Shown here in pieces: positions 35,583-47,830 of a stretch of DNA of 64,000 nucleotides. The first letter of the stretch is position 1. Each line of letters starts with the position of its first letter. The stretch comes from Climacium dendroides. Its lineage: Eukaryota; Streptophyta; Bryopsida; Hypnales; Climaciaceae. The DNA is taken from assembly GCA_950106755.1 (NCBI GenBank), contig OX467089.1, positions 1,614,501 through 1,678,500 of the forward strand, written 5' to 3'. The notes beneath the pieces were generated by a model. The model worked only from the letters and a program-made list of their open reading frames with translations. It made no database searches and was not told where the DNA came from. The translations under genes and the position numbers were made by a program.

Positions 35583-37011
35583 CGGAACCGGAATTTAACT
35601 GAGGTGTTCGAGCAGTTGGAGAGACCTGACGAGAGTCCTACCATCGGATCTCGAGTATACGAAGCAGAATAGGAAGTTTGGTAGAAGTAGGAGTTATAAG
35701 CAGGAACCGGATTGATAGAGTATGAACCGGAATAGAATCCGGTTAAGATAAAGTAGAACCAGATTGTGAGCGCCGTCAGAGGCGGAAATCGTGTATTCAC
35801 TTTTTGTTTTTTTGTTTTTTGTATATAAAACAGTCTCTGAGCTGGAGATTGAGAGAGTTCTTTTGGCATTTCTTTGCGTACTTTCCATTGACCTGGCTTT
35901 GTGTATTTTTCCCGAGTGTTGGCAGGAGTGCACAAAGTTGGAGTAAGAGGGTATGTACGTGTGTGTTGGCAGAGTTCTCCCTTTGATGTGTCTTTCCGTT
36001 CTAAGTACATGTGAGTAGGTTATGAAGAGTTAGGAGTGGATTCCAGATCCTCAACATCTGCAGAAGTTTTGCATTCCGGATGAGAAAGCTGTTGATTAGG
36101 CTAGGCGGATAGGGAGGGATTCCTTAGCTGCGCTAGAACTCCTGGGTAAAAAATCCGGTTGAGTATCCTGACTCCTGTGAGGTCTTGCCACCGTTGTTGA
36201 TAAACGGAAGAGCTTGGTAGAGGTTGGAACAGACGGATGCACTTGTAGCCACCTAACTTCGTATAGAACAGATTCAGCATCAAGGTCATTGTAGTATGAG
36301 AGGATCGTACGGAGGGTCTTTGTGTGACTTGTGATCTAGATTGCCATCCGGATTGCTGTAAAGGACCAAACCAGATCCTGGTTAGTTAGGGGATTAGCGG
36401 ATAGGAGAGTGGATCTTCAGCCACTATAAGTCATGGAAGGAGTGGTGGGCCTACCACTTTCAAAAGCAAGCGGCGAACCCTCTGATGGTAAAATAGAGGC
36501 AAAACTAAACCGGGTACGAAAGGGTGGACCGGAACGGATCTGCCCAGGAGGACATTTAGGACCAAAAGTTGTAGGGTCCTGAGTTGGGAAGTTAGTCAAT
36601 AAACCGGAAAACTAGTGAAACAGGAATTAGGATAAAATCTGGTCGTAGTCTTCCGGTTGGTTTTGGATGTTCCGGTTTTTAGAGGTAGAACCGGAAATTA
36701 GAATTTAAGGGTTAATTGGGTTTAGCTCCTTGTTAGGTTTAGCTACTTCACAGGATCTCGTGGGTTCGATCTTTAGGGTCATTTTGTTATGCTCTAGAGT
36801 GATTTTTGTGAGTATAATAGGGAAATTGCTTACTCTGTGCTGTGACATTAGGTAAGCTTCAAGTGCTTTGTTCTTTCCATTCTACAGCTTTAGGCCTACC
36901 GATTTAGACGTTTTCAACTTTTCATGAAATTTTGTGATGGTTTAGGGTTTTAGAATCACTCCTTCTGTTAGAGTTGGATTGGGATAGGGTTCTGAATTGG
37001 GAAATCAAGTC

Positions 37012-39203
37012 ATGGCAACTACGGTGAAGATGTGGACAATGGAGGCTGATTTGGGTATTCCAACGTTTTACAACAACGTCAAAGTATTTGAAGACGAAAC
37101 ATATGCATCACTCAGGCTGCGTTTGGAGGAGAAAGCAACGTTAGAGTGGCTGTTTCAATTTTGGGACAACGAGGAGTAGTGCAGAATACGACAGAAAATG
37201 GAATCATTGAATGACATTGTTGCAGACGTTTATATTTTACCATTGCATTCCGAGGGTGAAGAAACAGTATGTAAATGTCGCCAACTATATGAAGCTACGC
37301 CACCAGCACATAGTCCACCAATAGCTGAAGCAGCTAAAGATGGAAATTTTGCGGTCATAGACGAAGAAGGTGGAGTCACCGTCCTAGATCCAGTAGGAAG
37401 CTCTAGGGTTACTGGTACATCGGCAATCACTGCAACTTTGGAACCTCAAATGCATTCTAGTTTGATTTCCACTGAGGTTTGGGAACGCTACCTTGAGCAA
37501 AGCGAGAAGATGGAGAGGGAAATGCAGTGCTCCTCTCTTAAAGACAATCGTTGGTTGTGGAAGGCTGCTGATATCAATGGACATGGGGTAGTGAAATTTT
37601 TTTGCTTGGAATGCTACAAAGAGGTAGGAGGGGACAATGGTAAACATGAGAGGGGCAACATTCTAAACCTATTCAGTAATTTCAAATGGAAGCACTTGCT
37701 TAGCAACAGCCATGTGAAGAACTGGTGCAGACATAACGATGTACAATATGTTGATCATCCTCAATTCGTTGTTTCGAAGGGTAGGGTCGCTCCATTGACT
37801 TCCGAGATGCACGAGAGCTTGATACAAGAAGGGATTTCAATCATGGAAGTGGTCAACGCTAGTTTGAAAGATTCGCAAAAGCCTTTCACCGTGTTCCAGC
37901 TGCTCAAGGAAGGCACACGAAAAAGTTTCTAGATGAAAGTGCGTTATTTCTATTGTCGAGACTTGCCCAAGAAAAATTTGGAAATCAATTTGCAACAACA
38001 CTTGGTCTCCTCTAAGTACTTGCAGGCCGTAGAGCACTCTAAAGCGGGGAAGAATCAACGACCTCCTCTACTCAGTGGACGAAGGGGCCAACCTACCTTG
38101 TCCTCCGAGGTCAACGTACACTCTAATCAACCTGATCTTGCAAGATGGTGGAGGGTTGAGTTTTCTCTTCCTGAGGATGTTGCTACTTGTGAGACCGCTG
38201 CTTCGAATCAGACAAAACAAGGTGAGTCTTCTACCGTTCTTAGAAATGCACTATTAGATTCCCTTTGTTGAGGTTTTAGGGGTCCAAATTGCACTTATAG
38301 TAGTGTCTCTTACTCTGTTACTGAATTGCTTAATGACCTTCATGTTGGAGGCGTATGATATCCGGAGCCTCATGTAACTGCGAGTTTCACTAGAAGTGTT
38401 GAAGTTGTTAAAATCAATGGTACCTTTAGGCACAAATCCTGTATGAGTGTTGATAAATTAGGTTTAGGATTCCCAAATCTTGCTTGCCCCATGTTCTCTG
38501 TTGTCCCTTTGGAAAATGACTTTTAGAAGAGAGTTGTAAGGGAAGATCGATGTGTAGACAAAAGGGGTACCAGAAGTACAAGAGTAGGAAGGCGACTTGC
38601 TTACCTTTCCCTTCCGGAACTTTCTAAGCATGGTCGGGACCTGAGGAAGAAGCTTAGAGCTCAGAAATTGTTGCACAGGGCCGCTCAGGCTAGGATCGTT
38701 CAATTAAAAGTCATGCGTCCAAGTTTGAGAGATTTGGCTAGAGAGGCATCTAGTGGTTACAACGTTATTAAATTCTGTCACAGTATCATCAATGCTCATA
38801 GGTTGGGTGCTTTCGGTGGAAAGCCTGTGTTGTGGGACTTCCTTTGTGATGTAGCTCAAAATTTAAACTGTAATGATAGAGGGAAGCGCTACAGTGATAA
38901 TACGAAGTGCCTAGGAGAAGTCATGAAGGTTTACAGAGGTCGTAGTATGATCGATCTATTTTCGTTGAACTTTGCGGGGTCAAGCTACCATCAGGTGAAA
39001 CGGGAGGTACAGAAAGGGATTCAATTCATATTTGGTGAATACTCGCAGATTTTTCGAGCTGTGGCGTAGATTTACAAAAATGCTAAGGTTTCTCACAATA
39101 TAGAAGGTCCAGTCCTAGTAATTTTAGCTAAGAATGAAACAAAAGTCAAAGGGAGAGTGTCTTGGGAACCTAAGTGGGATACTCTTGCTGGGTTTTTAGA
39201 TGC
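37012..39203 (+). pseudogene. Zinc-finger transposase-like protein, decayed
   Basis: One frame of about 730 codons from MATTVKMWTMEADLG to DTLAGFLDA, with six in-frame stops (37177, 37930, 38269, about 38356, about 38524, 39067) and no frameshift. At least four stops stand where Trp would fit. Parts: an N-terminal FEDETYASLRLRLEEK region; a Cys/His cluster CLEC ... HLLSNSHVKNWC that could bind zinc; a middle basic helical part; then LFSLNFAGSSYHQVKREV and GPVLVILAKNETKVKGRV. The last motif resembles the acidic AEDET core seen in unclassified plant transposase-like proteins, here degraded to AKNET. The frame meets a strong donor (GATGC|GTAAGT at 39203/39204), so a further exon is expected. Superfamily unassigned. 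Confidence 0.5.
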
Positions 39204-40284
39204 GTAAGTGTATCAGAAATGCAGCAAAGTGTTGCTGCCGTAGTTTTTTCGTTGTTGGCAGTCATTTCTTCTTGTCCACATTTTGACATTGAGGCACATT
39301 TTCAGTACTTTGCACATTCCGTACTTTGATTCACTTTGGCTTTGTGTTTTTAAACACGTTCTTCATATGGCCTCTATTTCAAAGTATGACTTTCAATTCT
39401 AATGTTATGTATTTGATTCATTCATGCTAATTGGTGTTGAAGTGTGCTTATTGTTTACATTCACATGTCAATGCATCTGAAAGTATATATGTTCAAAGTG
39501 CTCTTTCAACCAAAACTGCATTTTCTTCACCTTGAATATAGCATTGTTTGAGATTGCATAAGATTTTGAGTTAGAAAATGAAGCCTTTTTTCTATGAATT
39601 TTTTCTTTGTCATTTTTCCTTTTTCATTATTTATTTATTTATTTATTTACTTACAAAAATATAGGCTACAAAAAATTGCATTGACCTACATATTATAAGT
39701 AATGATATGGATGATTATATAGGAGATTTTTTTGCATTAGGTAATGATAGGGGCACTCTTAATGTTGCCTAGAAGGTAAATAGGCCCCCAAAAAATACCC
39801 CTCCGCCGCACATAGGTCCCCCAAATGTGGTGAGAGTGCCCCCCCTGAGTATTTGACTAAGACATTCTTCATTTTCTTTGTTTAGAGAGCATAGTAATTT
39901 AAAAACGTTTTCTTCTCAAGTTTAACATAATAGAACCTAGAAGAGGCATGTCAAGTCATCTCCATATCATAAATTATTTTCACTCATATGTTATTATAAA
40001 ATGGTTGCAAATAAAATGATAGGTAACAAGCCTTTGAATCAATACTAATATATTACTCCTAAGAATGATGAAAGAGAAAAGAAAAAACTTAGAATTAGAA
40101 AATGTCAAGTACAAAGGATACAAATGATTAAAATAGAAAAAACAACATATAATAAAGGATAAAATAAAATCCAATATGTGTTGATGTGCAATGCAACCCA
40201 AAATAGAATCAAATAGAAGATGTAGACATAGACTCTGAATGGCCACTACTATGAGTTGATGATGTCTTTGTGTCTGGCTCTAAG
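39204..40284. other. AT-rich spacer downstream of the transposase-like gene
   Basis: A (TTTA)n-like tract occurs at about 39632-39650 and C-rich patches near 39800-39850. No gene or terminal repeat was recognised. It ends in the target site gctgc (40285-40289) used by element L. Confidence 0.4.
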
Positions 40285-42728
40285 GCTGCTGTCGGAACCG
40301 AAACAAATAGATTTTATTTATTTCAAATAGAATTTGAAGTAAGAAATCCATTCATAATATATTTTTTTAATTCTGTGGGGTAGAAATAGAGAAATTACTA
40401 GAATTATGGATTAACAACTGTAGGGGCTCTTAATTGAGGTAAAATGGTTAAGGAGGAAATTTGCACTTTCCATCCTAACCGGAAACCGGAGCTTGGAGAG
40501 TTGTCAAAAAGTATTTTCAAAGACTTTTTGTAGTATTGGAACTAAATCCAGAATCAATTCGGAACTATTTCGAACTAACGGATCCAAAATCCGTAAATTT
40601 CTAGGATCCGGATGAAGATTCAAATAGGATCCGGAATCCGAAAAATGATTCGGAAATCGGAATAGAAGACGACTCCGGTTGGAAGCGGAAAGGGCGGATC
40701 CAGAAAGGGCAAATCCGGAACGGATCCGGAATTTTAGGAATTTCCGGAAATTTGGGACGTTTTGGAAATTTAGGAAGATCCAAAATTTTAGGAAATTCCT
40801 GATTTATAGGATCTGACGCTGATCTTTCCGGATATCCAGGGATGTTCACTAAGGATTACCGGAAATCTAGTGGACCAGTAGGAGTGTTTTGTGTGATTTT
40901 GAGATGATATTAGGTTTAGTATAAGTTAGTTTTTGATGGACCTTTGTGGTCACTCACTCACCACATAATTTTCAGTGTGTACCTTTTTGAGCTTAATTCA
41001 AAGCCTTTGGAGGCATTCCATTCTCTTCCTTCTTATACTTGGTGCATACTTTTGTGGGTGTGGGTCCATTCGTGCCTTTTCCAGATGCTGAGAACTTACC
41101 TTGATTAGCAAGTATTGATGTTGTGAGTGGTTCCGGACGTCACTAGATTGATGGGGAGATTGACTGGATTGTTCCGGAAAAAGTATTAGTGTACTACTTG
41201 CTTGGATGCCGGTATAGCTTGATGGAAAGATACTGCCTCGTGTATGAGGGTATCTCAGAGGCTGCGAGCAGCTTCTGTGTACGGGAGTTTGTAAGACATG
41301 TCCGAATTCTGAATACTGGAATTCCACCATAGACGGAGTCAAAGCCCCAGTGTAACGCCCAAGAGAGTGCGAGGATGTCCATCCGATCGATGGGAGGCTT
41401 AGTGTTGGGTTGATGCTAGAATGTCGTTGTAGTCCTTGACCGTCTCTACGTGACGTGGTCCGGTGAGCATTCCGGATTTGTAAGGTGACGGAACTATAGG
41501 ATACTTCTGGTCCCTAAAGTTAAGTTAGCATTAGTAGTAGGGGTCAAGAGAGAGAGAGTGTCGCAATACAGGGTAAGTAAAATTCCCTATTATCCTCACA
41601 AAAATCCCTTTAAAACATAACAAAGTGACTCTAAAGATCGAACCTAAGAGACTCTGTGAAGTGTTTCGTGTTACTAGATGATTTGAGAAAAAATTTCTCA
41701 ATTCAATTATTCTTCTTTATCACTCTTAACCCTTTTCTCCAAATACCGGATAATTTTCTCCTCTCTCTATAAACTAATCTGGTCCAGACTAATACTGACC
41801 CAAATCAAAATCGATTTACAACCCACAAGAACCAAACCGGAGCTCACACTCCCGACCGGATCTCTTACTACTTTATCCAAGGACTCCTTTTCCTTGGTTT
41901 CTATTCCGGTTTTGCTTAACCTTTGTTGGTACTTTAGAGGGATCTGCCGCTAGTTCTCAGAGAGGTAGGCGCTCCTCTCTTTCCCGTCTTTATAGTGATG
42001 GAAGATTCACTTAGCTAATCTATCCTCCTATTCTAATAGGATCTGGTTTGATCTTTCACAGTAAACTAGAAGTAATCTTAGTCTGTAGGTCACACAAAAT
42101 CCCCCATACGATCCTTACCCACTACAACGACCTTACTATCTTTTGAAATCCGTACAAAACTAAGGTGGCTACAAGTACGTCTGCCCGTACTAGTACAATC
42201 TAGAGCTCTTTCGTTTACTTCTTCAGATAGTGAGACCTCTCAAGTGTTCGGAGGCTAACCTAGACATTCCATCTGGTAGCTCTAGCACAGTTTGAGAATC
42301 CTTTCTCTTACTACCTAGCCTAGCACTTGCTATCTCACTCGGAATTATGAACTCTAAACCTACTGAGGTGTCTTGACTCACTCCCAACACTTACAACCTA
42401 TTCACATGTACCTGCAATCACAAGAAGACACCAAGGGGAGAAGCTCCTCCCACACTCTGTTCATCTATACTCAATCTCTCCCTCCCTTATCCGGCCAATC
42501 TTTGGGAAGACAAGGAAAATAATAGAAAATACACAAGAGACAGCATATGTAAGAAGAAAAAAACTCTCCGTCTCAGTCTTGAGACTCAAATTATATACAA
42601 AATTTACAAAAAGGTGTCCCTGGAAATTCGGCACTAATCCGACTAAGATTTTCGGATCTGAACTTTTCCTATCTTTCCGGGATAAGGTCCGGTCTAACAA
42701 AATTTCCTACTTTCTAATTCCTAACTAC

Positions 42729-44450
42729 CTATCCCTCCTGAGGGGGTCCACCACTATCTCGAGTAGCTATGGGGGAGAATTCATTCAAATTTCTACTCTT
42801 ATCTCCCCCTTCCGGAACTCGTTCCGGTCTTACAGGGGAAGTCACCCCTATCATCGTCCGTGGGGCCTCTGAAGTAGAAGTCCTTCCGCCCTCCTTCTCC
42901 TTTGATATTGGGGTTTTGAACTTCCCCTTCAATATCTCCACCTCATCGAACTCATCCGGGATTGAAATTCTGGATAGAAAGTCCAACCTACTCTGGAACT
43001 TCCGGACGGTGTCCTCCAACTCCTTTGCGTCCTTCCGGAATTCCTTCATGGCCTCTTCTAATTCTCTAGCAAAGTCAGCTAAGATGCGAGCAATGCGGGT
43101 ACCTGAAGGTTTCTGATCCTTATGCACCTCCTCATCAAAAAGCTTGGCCTTTGCCATTACGTCACCGGATGCCCCTACCACTGCTGTCATCCGGTCGATC
43201 GCAGCTCTAGTCTCCTCTTGCAGAGACATTGCGGCCTTCACCTGATCACGACTAGCATCCAAGTCCTTCCGGTAACTTTGGATCTCTCCTCGCAATCAGA
43301 CCACCTGCTCATCCGTCTCTCGCTGGTTGATGTTTTGTTTCATCAATCTATCTTCTAACTCCTTAACTTTGTCCAGATTGTTGATGTAGTTTGCCACGGC
43401 TTCCGGTAGCGCACTAGTTGGAGCACTTCCCACCAAGTCTGCCACCTCCCAAAGCGTTGTGGTCTTCACCTCCCAATCTACTCTCATTGCACTAAGAATT
43501 CAGATTAGGTCATTGTATGGGCCTGTTAGGTCCATCAACTGAGATGATGGAATGGGTCTTGGCTTGACCACTTCCACCGGCTCCTGCTTCTTTGGGATGA
43601 CCGGCTCCACCGGTTCCGGTCCCTTGTCCTTCCGGGGCCTTGAAGGAGAGCCCCTTAGACTAGGCGTCCTCTTGATCCTCCTTCGGTTGAGGAGAACGTC
43701 CTCTTCCTCATCTTCTTCCTCTGCCCAATTCCTCTTCTTAGGTTTTTCACCCTTATCCTTCGGTTCCGGGCTATCTGGTTTCGTCTCGGATTCCTCATCT
43801 GATCCACCGCACGTCCAGAGAGCCATTTGAGCTCTCCACTCCTTGTTCTCCTCTGAAGTCAGAAGACTCTGATTTTTGTAAAGGTGAAAAAGGTAGGGGC
43901 ATACCGGAGTAGCCCTACTCTTTCCCACATTCGTGACCAAGACATTCACCAACGTCTGAATGTAGGCCGCCCAATCCATCCGCTTCTCTCCGCTCAGGGC
44001 TCCAAAGATCGCATTCTTGATTGTGGAAGTCACCCGAGTGGGTTTTTCTGGATGCAGGATCGGTACCAGGAATTCAAGCAGCCGCCGGTGTCGCGCATTG
44101 ACACAGTCTTCAATGGCGTATCCGTCTTTGGGATTAGCCGCTCCCCTGAACTTCCCGCGCACGAAGTCTCCCTTCCGGCTGGCCTGTTCTGCACCGCCTT
44201 CCTCCAAGTCATAAACTCTCCTCCAAATCTCCCGTATCCACATGGGCGGAATCGGTCAGAGGGAGTTGTCGAACTGGTTAGGGGCTCCTTCGATGAGCTC
44301 CCTAACTATTGCCTCGCTCCGAAAGTCCTAGGGTTTTCCCAAGAACCCCGCACACCCCATGGCGGAGAGGTCTTCCATCAATTCTACTCTCTCCTGCTCG
44401 CTACTAGGCTCTAAAGGAGCCACCTTCCTCACTCTGATTTCTATCCTGTG
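42729..44450 (-). pseudogene. LTR-encoded gag-like protein, copy K
   Basis: The minus-strand frame enters at about 44450 (VRKVAPLEPSS ... MEDLSAMGCAGFLG; no certain start ATG seen). It shifts once near 44330, has a TGA near 44255, and then runs MWIREIWRRVYDLEEGG to the end at 42729 with stops only at about 43500 and 43296. Parts: ASRKGDFVRGKFRGAANPKD, HPEKPTRVTSTIKNAIFGAL, GKSRATPVCPYLFHLYKNQ, an acidic tract (EEEDEEEDVLL), a basic/Pro-rich segment, SSQLMDLTGPYND, a coiled coil and AKLFDEEVHKDQKPSGTRIA. Same architecture and order as copy J. Confidence 0.72.
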
Positions 44451-44685
44451 TGCGCTTGCCTGTACCTGATTTCGTCTGCGCTTTAACTACGGCATCCGTC
44501 TTTCTTTTAGATTGCTACTTCACTTCTCTCCTAACCGCACGTCCCGTTTCCTCACACTTACTCCTCGGTCTCAACCGAGTCGCTCAATGCGCCAACCTCA
44601 CACAACTCTCGCGGTACTCTCTCAATTTCAACCACGCTCATGCAACCAATTCCTCTCTAATCTTTGCGCCCATGTACAGGAAACA

Positions 44686-44702
44686 AACACACACACACAC
44701 AT
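44686..44702 (+). repeat. (AC)n microsatellite in element K
   Basis: An acacacacacacacaca run in the leader region of K, upstream of its reading frame. Confidence 0.8.
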
Positions 44703-47608
44703 ACAACTTTGCACAACTCTCAGAAGCTCGCACAACTTGCACAAACACTCTCAATTTTCAGACACAAACACAAAGCACTGAAAGCGCACCAAGTACGTTG
44801 GTGCTCCCAGGTGCAAATGACAGTCAAACCCTAAAGTAGTCTCTTTTGTACCCTGAAAACCTAATCATTACTTTTTCCGATTTTCCGGACGCGAATCCTA
44901 GATCCATTCCTCTGGTTATGGAACTAGACCGGATTCGTTTCCGATATCCGTTCCGCTCCATCATCTAGTTCATTCAGGGCTTATGGTTCTAGTCTTCCTA
45001 ACTCTTGACTTTTCCTTTCCTTTCCGTGCCAATCCGGGTCTATTTAATTCGAATTCCGTGTTTCAAAACACGATAGAGAGAAAAATCAAAAAGTTAGGTT
45101 GCGATAGAGAGAGTTAGTGTTTTCGGACACGGTAAACATCCAGACGGTGGATCTGGCCACTTGTCCCCTAAACCCAAGGATCTCGGAAGGGGCAACTAAA
45201 TAGTTTTCGGACTTTTCCGGAATCCATCCGGCACTAGTAGCCAGACTGGACCTCTGGTCCGAATTAAAAAGTAGGAGAGAAAGGAAAAGCTTAGATCGAG
45301 TTAGCCTAAATCCGTGAGCCTTGAGTCCTCGTGGGAACGATTCCGGAGCGGTTTACTCTAAGTGGGTCTTTAGTGGGAATTAAGGGCTAATTGGAGGAAT
45401 ACTGGTTCGACTAATCACTACAGCTGCCACATCTACAAACTGGAGCATTCAAGGATCTATGGAATTAGCCTTTTTGCATGTAGCAAAAGTTTTTTGACAT
45501 GCCAATGTTGAAGCTAAAGCCTTTGTATACGACAACAATACGTAGGACTTCTCCGAGCTTGGGAAAAACTCAGACAAGGTGAAAAAAGGCCGATGGATTG
45601 CCTTCCTAGAAGTCATGCTGAAAATTACCATGAAATTATTAGAACTAATTTCAAAACAACATTGATGATGGGTTTAGGGTGCAATGTAAAGATAAAGCAA
45701 AATACAACGAAGGCTACAAGATTACACATAGAAATAGGAAAATTATGCTAGCTTTGGGTAGACTTACTTACTGAAATGAGATTTCTTGACAATATGAGGA
45801 ACTTCAACATCCAATGCATCTTCATCGTCATCTACCGTTAGGACTACCGGCTCGGGTCTTACAACTTCGGAAATAGTCCGAATCATTGGGGCCAAAATTG
45901 CATCAAAGATGGCTTTGTCTTCTTCAAGTGCAATTATATGCTTGCTCAAATTCTTGAAAGCGTGGATGGCGGGCCCTAATTCCAAGAACACCAAAAAATG
46001 AATTACAACAAAGACTTTGGCAAGAGTCACAAAGAAAAGCAAAATAAAGATATCAAACAATGGTTAATGAAGACATCTTATATTACTTGTTGCAGCAGTG
46101 CAATCCATAACAACGTCGTTTGGAAGTGAACATGCTTGAATCAACACCTGAAGGAATCTAGGATCCTTTTCCCTCGCACCTCTCCATGGTTTGGAGTTTT
46201 TGTCCATAGACATAGTCTCTAGGTTAGTGAAATTTTAAAGGACATTATTAGCTGCAACATCCAAGTTCAATTTCTTCAAACTTGGAGGGCATGGCTAAAA
46301 TTGGAACTTAGAAATGCCAATACTAAGCAATTTCTTCACTAACAACATAATTCCAAAACGTTGTGTCTACAAAAAAGAAAATGGATTAAGATGTTTAGTC
46401 TATATGAAAAAGTGAACACTCAAATTGGAATGGAGAACTAAACTAAGAATGCAAAGTACTTGAGGAAAAAAAATGGGTAAAATATGAGAATAGTGAAATT
46501 TGAAATTAGAAATGACTATACCGTTCTACTTGGACTAACTAGTGAAGCGAGGTGTAACGCGTTTGTCCCCCACCAATTCTTCAACTTCTCAAATGAATAA
46601 GTGATACCATATTTGAGAATGGTGGCTTTTGTAACTGCCCTCAAAAGATAGATAATAATATGCGCTCCATCATCATGAAGGTGACCATCACTGAATTCAA
46701 ATAATGATTCTAGCCAAAGAGGATTATTCATGTTCCATTTAGGAACATGGGTTGCAAGTACAGCTAGGGATAGGCAAATCCTCTGGCATATCTGCAACAA
46801 TAAGATCAATGCATGGTTTATCACTTTCAACTCCTTTGAAAAGGCGTTTTCTGTCCTCTTTATTCTGCAAGAGAGTTGTGGCCATGAATAGAATGAATAA
46901 ATAAAATGAAAATATCATATAAAAAGAAGCTAATGGAGGCAACTAAAGACGCCAACCTCCTCAATGAATTTCAAGGTGTCATGGTGTACCTGAAGGAGAG
47001 GATCCGCCATTACATCAACAAGAAAGAAATTGAGGATTAGCTTAGGCATGGAAATCTCATAGTCACAGAGAAATTCCTTATTTGAAGGATCACACAACAT
47101 CCCTTCCTTAAAAAGTGAGGCATAATCAACATCCCGCTTTGTGCCTTGTAAAAAAGAGCCTTGGTGTTGGGAGACCTCGTCTTTCGTTGACGAAGGTGGA
47201 ATTAGATCCATCATCTTCTTCCCTTTGGACTTCTTAGCCGTTGATGCCTGTGCAACCTCTACTAACTTCAAGGTCTTCTTTGTCATTTTCTCCTTAGCCT
47301 TGTCCACTACTGTGGGAATGTGATCCCACATGCTAGGCCCATAATACTAGCATATGATGGGAAAATTCAAAAATTGTCTCCTTAAAAAGGAAAGTTTTTG
47401 AGTTCTCCTAGGAAGTTAGGTAAATTTAGGAAAAACCGGATTTCCGGATCTGGGAAAATTTCATTAGGTTTAAAAACCTAATTTCGGAACCTTAGAAAGT
47501 TCCGGAAATCGGATGACGGCGCCGGCCCTAAAAACCGGAAACTGGATCCGTACTAGGGATAGGATTTTGCCGCCAAAACCTATCCTGACTAATCGACTAT
47601 CTGACCAG

Positions 47609-47614
47609 TATAAG
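47609..47614 (+). promoter_or_regulatory. TATA box of element H
   Basis: TATAAG in ccagTATAAGaggagg, 222 bp before the ATG at 47831. The leader between them contains attgagggactgtgtgagtt, conserved in A and F. Confidence 0.6.
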
Positions 47615-47830
47615 AGGAGGACTGTAGCCGGCAGTGGGCACAAGTACTTCCTTGTTTTTTTTTCCTTCCACCGGTGTTTTCCGTCTTCCTAGCCTTATGA
47701 GAGTTCCAGTAGATTGAGGGACTGTGTGAGTTGCGATCGTGTAGGGGTTACCGGAGTAAAAGTTTGTAAGCAAGAGAGTTGTGAGCAGGAGAGTTAGGAA
47801 GAGATTGTCTGAGGTCTGTTTGTGAGCACG

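Larger units (their letters stand above)
33415..36847 (+). mobile_element. Element J: complete solo LTR carrying an ORF (TSD ttagg)
   Basis: Starts TGTAACAATTTATG at 33415 and ends GTGCTGTGACA at 36847. The duplicated target ttagg stands at 33410-33414 and 36848-36852. It is 3433 bp long with no terminal or internal long repeats, so it behaves as one LTR and not as an element flanked by LTRs. A TATA box (ctatataagg, 33675-33684) is followed by a ~290-bp leader and the reading frame. The 3' end (ctcgtgggttcgatctttagggtc ... gtgctgtgaca) matches the LTR end of element I (56594-56720, minus), which is followed by a primer-binding site. Confidence 0.85.
41559..45106 (-). mobile_element. Element K: ORF-bearing solo LTR nested in L (TSD gagag)
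   Basis: Minus orientation. The 3' end (TGTCGCAATACAGGG as read on plus) is at 41559. The 5' end is at 45106, where the terminal TG reads TA, consistent with a C-to-T change on the other strand. The target gagag is duplicated at 41554-41558 and 45107-45111, within the GA tract of L. Length 3548 bp. Its 3' 150 bp are nearly the same as the LTR end of element I, which abuts a primer-binding site; this ties the family to gag-bearing Ty3/gypsy elements. Confidence 0.85.
40290..45422 (+). mobile_element. Element L: short solo LTR without ORF, split by element K (TSD gctgc)
   Basis: Starts TGTCGGAACCG at 40290 and ends CTAATCACTACA at 45422; gctgc is duplicated at 40285-40289 and 45423-45427. Without K and its 5-bp duplication, L is 1580 bp. 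From about 40855 on (taccggaaatctagtggaccagtagg) it is collinear with the 3' non-coding parts of C and H. The left 560 bp are CCGGA-rich and have no trace of the reading frame. It is therefore an ORF-less relative or a deletion derivative. Confidence 0.8.
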
